A stretch of 64,000 bases of DNA from Peronospora farinosa (taxonomy: Eukaryota > Oomycota > Peronosporomycetes > Peronosporales > Peronosporaceae). The DNA lies in assembly GCA_947646735.1 (NCBI GenBank), contig CANTFK010000983.1, positions 868,001 through 932,000 on the forward strand, written 5' to 3'. Under the pieces are notes generated by a model that worked only from the letters and a program-made list of their open reading frames with translations, was not told the origin of the DNA and searched no databases. Position numbers and translations under genes: made by a program. Shown one piece after another: positions 55,050-64,000 of the stretch (its first letter is position 1; the number at the start of each line of letters is the position of its first letter).

Positions 55050-57960
55050 TTTACTGCCGTTTTGGCTTCATCAATATCTCTCATGAGAATCTAATATAGG
55101 TCCAACGCAAAAAAAGATAGCTGACTTTCTTATGTAATTCAACACGACATCTTTCCGCGGAATCGGCATTTGCGTCGGAATGGTGGCCTTGTTTAGCTTA
55201 TTATAAGCATAAGCCATGCGCCATCCACCTGCTGCTTTACGCACACTGCTCTCACGTACATGTAACGCCTTGGCTCGCTTGTCGAAGAAATAAATTGATC
55301 CAATCGACTTGTTCCTTCGGCAACGGCCATTTTCTGGTCACACAATACTTGGTGTCAGGCTCCAGGTCAATCTCGCGCCTGATGCTCCTATTGGCCGGTA
55401 GGCGGGTAGGCACTTCTGCTGGAACCACATCACGGTGTTTCCATAGAACATCATAGAATGAGCTGTCCTTCAAGGCTTCCCAGCCTTGAGCAGCGAACCG
55501 TTTCTTTTTGTCGGTCTCCAAGACGCTCTCGCCCATTGTCAACGACGAGCCACAGTCCACCACGTTCTCTTCTGGAACTGGTGTGACTATCTCGTGGATC
55601 TTTCCTTCCTTTATTTCGGACAGGAACAGATCCCACATCATCTCCGAGTGATATACTATCTCCTCAGCTGATGCCAAGACAAGTTGAAGCACCTCGACTC
55701 AGGATGCCTCCGGCATCTTGTCTTCGACGACCTCGAAAAACTCGTTCGTAGGTCCGTCCTCTTGGACCGAGACTGATCCAAGGGTCACTCGTTTCGACGT
55801 GCTCTTGATCGTCTTAATACGTCTGGTGCTCGTTCTTCGAGTCACCACGACCTTTGACCTGGAAGAAGGTGTCGTTGCTATTTCAGCTAACGCACTCCTT
55901 CCAACCGCACCAGGCTCTCGGCTCTGTGCAGGACTATTGGACGCATGAATAATTGTCATCGCCTCACTTGCTAAACCAGTCTCCTCGAGCTGGGTAGGAA
56001 TTTGTGTCGTCTGACTTTCTATCTGGGTACTTCCAACTACTTTAGGCCCCACGAGCTGGGTAGTACCTGGTGCCGATTGACATACCGTCATCGCACCCTC
56101 GACTGTGTGTGACACAGCATCAGTCACATAAGCATCTCGCAGGAGCACACCCTTTCAAGTGTCCTACGTGGAGTAAGAGACTGAGTCTACGCCAGTCAAT
56201 CCATGGTTAATGTTTAGCTAGCCAAGGCATGCCTAAGATGAGGTCATACGGACTCTTCATACCTAGCACAGTAAACTTCTCTTTACAAGAGAAGTCACTA
56301 AAGCTGAAGGCGAGTTCAACTTGAACTCCCTCCGATTTAACGAGCGCGCCGTTCGCTAAACGAACGATCGCCTCTTCTCGCTTGCCATTCTGGCAAAGCG
56401 ACTCATACCTCGCCGGAAGCTTCTTTAAAACCGCGAGTTTTACAAAGTTCTACGATGCACCCATTTCAACGAGAAGGTTCATCACGCTGTCATAGCCTCG
56501 TACTCGAGCTCTATAACCAAAGGGTTGAGGTCCGACATTTCGGTACCTCATAGACTATGCTAACCATTTGTTCGATAACTCTGAACTTAGGAGTAGCTCT
56601 AGCGTCCGCGATAGTAAGGCATCCCGCCCCTACTGCGCTCCCACATTTTCTGACCCATATTGGGCAGGTGCTTAACCCATGCATCGTGAACGCTGGGTTT
56701 TTGCAACTCCTTACGGGTAGGGAGCTTTCTGCTAATTGCCTTAGCACCAGCAGCTACTTTGGCATTGCAGCGATTCATCATATGGCCGCGCTTTCCGCAC
56801 TTGTAACAGATCACGTCTGTATTGCCTACCTCCAATGGGGGCATCCGACTTCTTGGACGACGGCTTATAATAAGTTGTCGCCGAAGCACTGTTGTAGGAT
56901 TGTCCCTCACCCAATGTCAGTTGCCTCTTCCATCGTCTTTTGTACCTTTTTGAATAGCGCCTGACGCAATGGGACGTGCCGTAGTCCATTCATGAACGTA
57001 GGCACCTTTATGTATTCCGGTATCAGACCCACAGTTATGGACGCCGATATCGAACGCATCTCCTTCACATATTCTTGCAGAGATCGTTTCGCCTGTCGAG
57101 CTCCAAAAGAGCGGGCCTGAAGTAACACTTCATTGTTAGGCGGCTGGTTTATGGCGCTATTCTTTTTGACTTAAAGATCGCCCATGATGGAAACGCATCG
57201 TATTTTCCATTAGAGCAGAGTATGCCCACTCTGACGCTTTTTCACGCAAATTTGACATGGCATACGACACTATTTTGGTGTCGTCTTCGATGATCTGTGC
57301 CATACATCATTGCTCAAATGCTAATAGCCAGTGAGCAATCATATGTGGGGAAGTTCCATCGAACTTCGGAGGGTTCATACGAATGGACCTTGGTTGATTA
57401 GGCCGGGCAGAGAGCGTCTCAACAGTTTTGTTGAGCGCCTCATTCCGTTATTGCTCAAGTCTAAGCTCATCCTGAGTCTTATTGATGGACTCAGCTGTGG
57501 CTTGGCTGTTTGCCTCGGACGCGTTTCTACGCTGTCCGAGCACAAACGCCTAAAATTGCTCCAACTGAGCAACATGTTGCTCAGGAGGACAATTAAGAGG
57601 TTGACCAGGGATTGTTCACCATGTCCCTGCGCCAAATTCTCAGCCAACTCCCTATGATGCTAGGAGAGGTGAGTAAAATTTGCCCAATTTATATTGATGG
57701 ACATCCGTAGCCACACACACGCTCAGAAAGACGTATCGTGGGAAAACTTACAAGTGCTACCAAGTGTAGACGGGCATTTCGAGAAAAGCTTCCACGTACT
57801 ACGCAAGCACACACCTTCGAGCACGCGAGGTAGCGGTTAAATTTCCACCCTCTGTAAGCGGTGATGGGGTGCTTGGCCGACCGCTTAAGCGGTTGTGGTG
57901 GAGGGGGATTCGCAGAATTGCTGATGCGATTCCAACTCTCCACTGGCGCCCTGACGACCG
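55050..57960 (-). mobile_element. Gypsy-1b, truncated relative of Gypsy-1
   Basis: Aligns with Gypsy-1 from inside RT (Gypsy-1 base about 3530) through the protease linker (55252-56160), protease, CCHC knuckle (CYKCGKRGHMMNRC, 56800 region), gag (to about 57690), primer site and the first part of an LTR (57765-57960). RT onward is missing where the Gypsy-3 3' LTR adjoins. LTR similarity fades by about 57900. Confidence 0.88.
55252..57690 (-). pseudogene. Gypsy-1b gag-protease-RT linker remnants
   Basis: Gag pieces at 57647-56907 (ARSFGARQAKRSLQEYVKEM), CCHC at 56910-56741, protease loop near 56480 reading LLVEMGAS followed by a stop, with Glu for the catalytic Asp. The low-complexity linker 56148-55699 and RT approach 55692-55252 (DLEPDTKYCVTRKWPLPKEQ) retain long frames. 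Numerous stops and frameshifts. Confidence 0.85.
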
Positions 57961-58980
57961 ACTAACGAAGGGGGTACCCTATAAAGACTTCCTCACCTTG
58001 TGTACCCGTCGGTAGGGCGGGTTGCTCTCTTCTCGGTGGACTTGAGTCGATGTTGATCCTAATCGGGTTAGGGATAGGGTTTTTTTGGTGATCTTGTGGA
58101 AATCTTCACAAGATCGACCGAGTACTTGTTTGTTGATCGTACTAATAGATCCCAATAGTCCAATAAGGCGAAGCTTGAATCTTCTGACCACTTGAGCAGA
58201 GCCTTCTGACCACCTTGATCCGTCCTGCACTTGCTTGCCTTGCCCTTACTTGTTATTTCTGCGTCCTGCGTCCGATCGCAGTTGAGTTGTTGTGTTAAGA
58301 TTCCCTTCACCTGGCCAAAACAATCCAGGGTGCACTTGTAGTCGATATTCTCGGCGTCGGGAGGCCAAATATCCTGCCCGGAATAGAGAAGTCGACACGT
58401 GTATTTAGAAGCAAATTGAACTCTGTTTAATGTTAACCAATCAAATACCAAAACCTATGATCTTGCCTATCTGTAGCTTAAAATCTATTGCCACGTATCA
58501 CCCTTTCGGAAAAATCAGATCTTGTAATGTGGTCCACTCCAATATCGCCGCGATCTGGATCGCTACCTCGCTTGGATCTAATACCATTTTTGTATCGGAT
58601 CGCGGTACTTATTTTAGTATCGGATCGCGGTACTAATAACTAGTATCGGATCGCGGTCCGCTGGATCACGACTTGTCCTCTTCACCGTTCCTCGGATCAT
58701 GTGAAATGGTACATCTATATGACATGTCATGTCCACATAATACCAGTCTTCCATACCGACGTGATCTACACCAGACCGTCTTCCACATACTTGGATGTAC
58801 CAATCCTCCTTCTTAGCGATCTCGCTCACACGGACGCCATCGAAAAATACCGGAGATCGCAATTGCGTAGTTTCTAGGCCATAGTTAACTCCACATAGAA
58901 CTACGAACTCCACCATTCAATGTTCCCATCCCATTTGCCATCGTCTCGAAACTTCTTCTGCGAGATCGCGATTCATCAAT
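57961..58980. repeat. Transition region, probable Gypsy-4 3' LTR
   Basis: No gene. Contains three direct copies of GTATCGGATCGCGGT at 58592, 58617 and 58643. Its place, left of the Gypsy-4 coding region, suggests it includes the 3' LTR of that element, but the second LTR lies outside the window and the borders cannot be set. Confidence 0.35.
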
Positions 58981-59133
58981 ATTGGCCATTTCGGACTTAA
59001 CCGAAAAATATGCGATTACACTTTGCCAAATTCACTCCTTCGCTTCGCCACAATCGTCTCCTGCACCGTTAGCCCACATACAGTTTTGGCCTAGCTGTGC
59101 ACTGTCTCGTTTCACCTTTCTCGTCACTTTGTC

Positions 59134-61429
59134 CCCTATGTCCAGATCTCCACCCGAAAACGATCGCCACCCCCGAAGTGGTGTGCTCGTCACGCGCGAT
59201 CTACCGATGAATTCTTCTACCGGATTGCGTATCTTGCTCCCGTCTACCCGGATAATCCTTCCTCCCGTTACGGATCGTCAAACCGCGATCTCGTTGGTTT
59301 CTTCGCTGTATGACCGCCTGGATGCCCAAGATACCATTGTGGACAATTATCACTCCATAGAAAATGCCTTGCAGGAGCAACAATTTCGTGGAAATCAGCT
59401 GGAGACGTAACTCAATTTGTATCACAAGCTGGTGCCTCGACTGTGTACATTTGTCTTGCGTCAAGATGAAGAGTTGCGTCAACAGCTTGACACTGCTATC
59501 AATATGGCCGAAGATCTCGACCAAGAACTGAACCAGATGACGGATCAGTCTCAAGAGATCGCGGATCTGAAGAATGCCTTGTTTTGAGCCAATGCAGAAA
59601 AATATCGCCTGCAGGATAAATTCCGCCGTGAGGCGGCCAATCTTCAGCGATCTCTGGAAGGAAAATTTCGGCAGCAGATCGCGTCCCTTCAACAGCAACT
59701 GGATTTTATACTCGCACAGCGTAATGCTGCAGACAGTACTTTGGCTGCTGACTTTCGACGCATAAAAACAAGGCTTCCAAGTTCAAAAAGCTCGCTCTCA
59801 GGCCCAGCAAGCCGCGAAACAACTACAAGAACACGCTGAGCGCGCTCAAGCTTGATCATGATCGCCTCCTCAGTGCGAGTATTCGGAACGACGCAGCCTT
59901 GGGTCGAATTCGTACCAAAGATGCAGATCGAGAGGCGGAGCGCGATCTGGCCATCCAGGATCGAGATTTACTTCGTTCGCATTTGGCAGAATTGTCTACG
60001 GGCTTAAATCTTCTCCGACCAGCCTCCCCGCGTCTTCCAATTCCTTGTCGCCGAATCGCAAACGTGCATCGTTTTTACCGACTTTGGACGTTCCCTGCAA
60101 ACGTACACGCAGCGCTTCGGGTAATTTTACTCAATCTGCGACTACGGAGCGATCTGGCATTCCAACGCGATCTGAATTTCCGGCGCGATCTGGTACCTCA
60201 GCGCAATCTGGTACTCCGGCGCGATCTGATACTTTGGCGCGATCTGATACTTCAGCGTGATCTGGTACTCCGGCGCGATCTGATACTCCGACGCGATCTG
60301 GTACTTCAAAACGATCTGTCAAGTCGGTGCGATCCAGTATTGCAACGCGACCCAATGTTTCGTCGAAAGCCAAAGGGAAACGCAAAGCTTGTCCCTCGCC
60401 TTCGCCTGACTCTTGAGTATGACGGATGGTCTTCCAATCCTGAAGACGCTACACTTGCTGCTCTCTTTGGATCGCGTTCAACCGCGAGGCGTCACACCAC
60501 CGTGACGAAACTCTCTGGCAACACCGGATCGTCTCAATCTCCTATCATACTTCACAATGGTAGCCCACCATCCAGAAAATCGCCAGTATTGAATTTCGAT
60601 ACGCCTCCTAGCCTTACGGCCAAGATGTCCAAGGTCGACCTTTTTGGCAAACCTTCCAGCAACTCGGACAGGAAGATTAGCGTTTCCAGTGACATTCGTG
60701 AAGATATAAACCCGTTGCTCACTCCCGCTCAATACGCCGATCTGCCTGATCTTCAAGAATCACGTGATGCATGGATCCCAGGATATCGTGAGCGAAAACC
60801 TCGATCGTCGATTCAGGTTGCTCCGTGGTCCGCCCGACGGGTCAGTCTGACCAGTGTTACATAATTGGGAGTGGAATTCTTCTATAGACACTTCTCCCGA
60901 CCGAAATGGTATCCCTTCACCCTCAAGCTAATCTCAAGTTCTTGATTCTGAGTGGATCCCACGCCAGATTACCCTAGCACAAGTTACTGCGCTTTACGAT
61001 CAGGAACCGTGGAACGTGACTCGTCGACCGATTACTCCCATCTCTTTCCCTCTGACCGTTTGGTGTAAAGATTTTGCAGCGATTTACCTCGAATATGAGC
61101 CTCCCACAAACCTTGCCGATCGACATCGGCAAGCTTTGTGGGAAGCAACCCACTTCCTGTATATCTCCCGCGAACATCGGAAGGAATATTTAGAGCTGGA
61201 ACAATTTTGTCAACAGCGCAAACTGCGTCGATCGAGATATGGACCCCGCTGGAAAACTAATCTTCGCGTTATTCTCCAAGGGATGATCGAAAGACTGCGA
61301 TTTCTAAACATATTGTTGAATCCTTATTTTCGCCACTTTCCAGTGTACGCGGGGGTGCGAACATGGTATCCAGGTCTGGAGTGTAAGAAGAAGAATATCT
61401 CTAACCTGGCCACCGCGCTATCGATGTAG
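59134..61429 (+). pseudogene. Long antisense ORF of Gypsy-4 (coiled coil, repeats, C-terminal domain)
   Basis: About 760 codons in several frames on the strand opposite to pol. It begins near ATG 59140 (MSRSPPENDRHPRSGVLVTR). A coiled coil follows to about 60000 (LRQDEELRQQLDTAINMAED, LEGKFRQQIASLQQQLDFIL, DREAERDLAIQDRDLLRSHL). In-frame TAA (59408) and TGA (59585) interrupt it; both could be C-to-T changes of CAA and CGA. A short tandem repeat region (60170-60350) reads ARSGTP-type units. The C-terminal part (LTVWCKDFAAIYLEYEPPTN, ALWEATHFLYISREHRKEYL) is intact in 61016-61429. No known family recognised. Confidence 0.5.
60170..60350 (+). repeat. 18-bp tandem repeats in the Gypsy-4 antisense ORF
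   Basis: About ten imperfect units of the type GCGCGATCTGGTACTCCG. Because the unit is a multiple of three, every frame on both strands stays largely open here and gives spurious repeat ORFs. Confidence 0.8.
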
Positions 61430-61875
61430 GACTCTGCCGAGCCGTGGCGAAACCAGTATCGAATTTCGATTAAAGATCATCCGGGATAGCTGATACCTCG
61501 TCTGGCCGGTTAGTTTTTTCAAATAATCTCTCGCGATCCGATCTTGAGTAGCACTTCGTGATCCGATTTCATTTCTTCAGCATTCAATATTACACTGTTT
61601 TCGTTTCATTCTTCTGTTCGTTCTTGCAATTGTCTCCTTAATTTGGGCCTTTTCAGCCGCGATCTGGTCTTCCAGACCTTCAATCGACACTCAAATTCAC
61701 ATATATCCTCGTTTCCCCAGCTATACAACCATCTTGTACAGCCATTTACACTCTCCTTAAGCGAAATAACCAAATCACTAATCTTCTGCTTTTTCCTCTT
61801 CATGAGACTGCATAACTTTGAAACGATTACGACGAACTTGTTTGCGCTCAAATTCCTGCAACAATGCCCCACAAT

Positions 61876-63139
61876 TTAGATCCGCCTCATCAACGCACGA
61901 TGGATCGATATAACACTTCCAGTAAACCTTAAATTGACGATGCACCCGTCCAAACGAGTCTTTCTACCGGATCGCATGTCCTCAATCTTCTCCACTTCGA
62001 ACTCGTTATTTCTAAGTTGCCGCTCCCAGCTATCCTCCGGCAGAAGTGCCTCGTCATAATCAAAGCGATCTTCTTCGTCCACCGTCAGCAACTGCTTCGG
62101 GCAGTCGGGGAATACTTTTACACATTTCAGCTTGGATATATACACGATAGGGAATAACCGATACGGCGTGCCAGCGATCTCCAGGCGAACAGCGTGATCA
62201 CCACACACTTCACGCACTCGAAAAGGTCCATGTCACATATGCGCTATTTTCGAGCAAATCCTTCCTTCACTCGATCTAGGTACAAACAGACTTGGGTACC
62301 GGGCTCGATCTCGTGAGGTTTTAAACTTCGTTATGATGATCCGCTCGAGTCTGGATAGCCATTTTAAGTCGTTCGCTGACTACATCTCGTGCTCGCTGGT
62401 AGTGTCGTTGTACATGATATCGCCACCTGCGAGGTTCTAGATCTCGTGGCTGAGTACTTCCCAGTGGAAACGTAGCTTCCAACGTAGATCGAGGATCCCA
62501 TCCGTGGATTAAGTAAAAAGGCGTGTCTCCACGAACTCGATCTTGGGCGGTGTTTATCGCGAAAGTCAACCACTCAGCATATTCGTCCCAATCTTGTTGA
62601 TTGACGTCCGATACGTACATTTTCAACGCTCGGGTTAATGTCTGGACATACGTTTAGCAGTTACATTTGCGAGAGAGCGATATGCCATAGTCGCTCTTTG
62701 CTTTTGCCCAATAAGTCGATTGAACACACGAAAAATATTTGACATAAATCCAGGTTCTCGATCGTGCCGTATCGCTTCACTTACACCGAATCGTCGAAAG
62801 ACGCACTACCCGTAATTCTCGGCGATCGTCTGAGCCGTTCTAAATTTGCTCGCCTTGGCAACCACATAGCCCGAAAATAGATCGACCCAGACCAATAATT
62901 CAGTGTTGCCTTTAAACGATTTGGGCAGCGATGAAATATGATCCATGGCAATAATCTGGAACAGATAAGTAGCTTGTAAATTTCCCGGCGACTCCATTAA
63001 TAACAGGACGTCCTTTTCCAGTCTCGCAGTCAGTGCATTCGCTCACATATCGCTGTACACTGCGGTACAAGCCTCTCCAATGAAAACGAGATTGGATCCG
63101 TTGATACGTCCTGCCGATCTCTTGGTGCCCTCCTTCCAA
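61876..63139 (-). pseudogene. Gypsy-4 integrase and chromodomain-like C-terminus
   Basis: Zinc domain 63139-62912 (GGHQEIGRTYQRIQSRFHW, CTDCETGKG), core start 62997-62806 (IIAMDHISSLPKSFKGNTE, VDLFSGYVVA), core end 62626-62321 (WLTFAINTAQDRVRGDTPFY), C-terminal domain 62217-61876 (VCGDHAVRLEIAGTPYRLFP, VYISKLKCVKVFP, then FEVEKIEDMRSGRKTR, chromodomain-like). Frameshifts and a stop between pieces. Confidence 0.85.
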
Positions 63140-63148
63140 ACTGGCATG

Positions 63149-63997
63149 TTAAAGATGCAGAAAATTTTGCTGAAGAGTTTCTGGCACCACCAAACGAGCT
63201 GTTCCATCACGATCTTCCGAGTTTCTCACAGCCCCCGGGCAGCAAAATAGAAGATCTCTTTCGTCCACTTCGTAATTACTTGAAATCTTGGCGCATGACT
63301 TCGCTTCTTCCATACTGAGATTCGTTATATCACCAATCAGAAATTTCGTTAGGTTAGCGATCCAACATTTCTCATCTTGAGCTTGTCGTATACGTTCACT
63401 TCGCATTTGCTGCACAAATTCTTCTTGCAAAATCTCGAATGGTTGACATTTTCTCCTGGTTGATCTGGCAATCGCAGCAACTTTAACCACCGATTCGGTC
63501 TGTTTCGACTTCAACAACTCATCCAGTCTATTAAGGTAAATGAGATCTTGGCGATCTCCTTCCGAAGTGATGACCGCACCTTGTTCCTTCTGCAAAGCAG
63601 TACTCGCCAGTCGATCTGCACTTTGGTTCCAGTCGCGCTTCATATTTAAGAATTCATGGATCGGCCATGATCGAAGCTTCTCCATTGCTTTCTGTCGCAA
63701 CAACTGCAGTCCAGGAGCCTTGCAATCGATTTCACCCTTCATCTGTCGAATCACTAGGTTGGAGACGCCACAAATAATAACGCATCCCCTAGTCTGATTC
63801 TCCAACAGATCAAAGCCTAATAGTAAACCCCGATATTCGGCTTCGTTAACTGTTAAGTCCGTTGCATATTCCGATGCAGCAGCCACAATAGTCCACTCCG
63901 GAAGTTTCCATAGTATCGCACTGTATGATCCACCCTTTCGCTTGGTTCGTGCCGATCCATCGAAACTGACGACCAAAAGACCTTCATCTTCTTCCAC
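63149..63997 (-). pseudogene. Gypsy-4 RNase H (archaeal/plant-like type)
   Basis: 282 codons, open at the right edge. LLVVSFDGSARTKRKGGSYS, with the first catalytic Asp, and TDLTVNEAEYRGLLLGFDLL with the catalytic Glu-Tyr, then MKRDWNQSADRLASTALQKE carry the RNase H fold. This second type of RNase H is known in several LTR-element lineages. The frame extends toward the integrase N-terminus. Confidence 0.82.
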
Positions 63998-64000
63998 CGT

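Larger units (their letters stand above)
58981..64000 (-). mobile_element. Gypsy-4, Ty3/Gypsy element running off the right edge
   Basis: Minus-strand RNase H, integrase zinc domain, core, C-terminal and chromodomain-like region lie between 63997 and 61876; the gag-RT half lies beyond 64000. The 2.5 kb between integrase and the presumed 3' LTR carries a long plus-strand ORF. The lineage differs from Gypsy-1/2/3 in its RNase H and integrase sequences. Confidence 0.82.

Noticed and set aside
60131..60385. Minus-strand ORF of repeated DRAGVPD-type units
   Set aside because: Shadow of an 18-bp tandem repeat that keeps all frames open; the plus-strand reading connects to a longer protein.

Overview
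The window looks like part of the genome of a plant-pathogenic oomycete (Peronosporales: a Phytophthora or downy mildew). The evidence is an RxLR-type secreted effector with a dEER-like motif, genes with very short GT-AG introns (60-90 nt), compact divergent gene pairs, and dense, degenerate Ty3/Gypsy and Ty1/Copia elements. No bacterial operons, rRNA genes, tRNA genes or CRISPR arrays were seen.

Layout: a gene island (about 19.7-40.2 kb) lies between two retrotransposon-rich blocks. The left block (1-19.4 kb) holds Gypsy-1 on the minus strand, a tandem pair of decayed plus-strand Copia-1 elements sharing a central LTR, a complete minus-strand Copia-2 (9101-14411, target duplication TCTAT) inserted in the second Copia-1 unit, a minus-strand Copia-3 remnant, and a solo Gypsy LTR with duplication GCAGC.

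The gene island holds: a RAP1/TERF2IP-like telomere protein (minus); a PX-domain protein (plus); two divergent MBOAT lysophospholipid acyltransferase paralogues, one intronless and one with three introns; a four-exon Maf-type nucleotide pyrophosphatase; a ferric reductase/NADPH oxidase-like gene broken by two frameshifts; an ApaH-like metallophosphatase; mitochondrial ribosomal protein bS16; a NOP14 pseudogene; a hAT element with an 8-bp target duplication; and an RxLR-WY effector locus split into two reading frames.

The right block (40.7-64 kb) is nested Gypsy material. Gypsy-3 (plus) was interrupted by Gypsy-2 (minus) and by a solo LTR of the Gypsy-2 family. The 3.6 kb between the Gypsy-2 5' LTR and that solo LTR (49928-53548) is now inverted. 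Undoing the inversion on paper gives near-matching 5-bp target duplications at both insertion sites and rejoins the split Gypsy-3 chromodomain. A Gypsy-1-like fragment (55050-57960) and Gypsy-4 (minus, running off the right edge) follow.

The most unusual recurrent feature is protein-coding sequence on the strand opposite to pol, between integrase and the 3' LTR, in Gypsy-1, -2, -3 and -4. The Gypsy-2 and Gypsy-3 versions are recognisably homologous, and the Gypsy-4 version spans about 2.3 kb with a long coiled coil. All family assignments come from reading motifs by eye; no database search was run.
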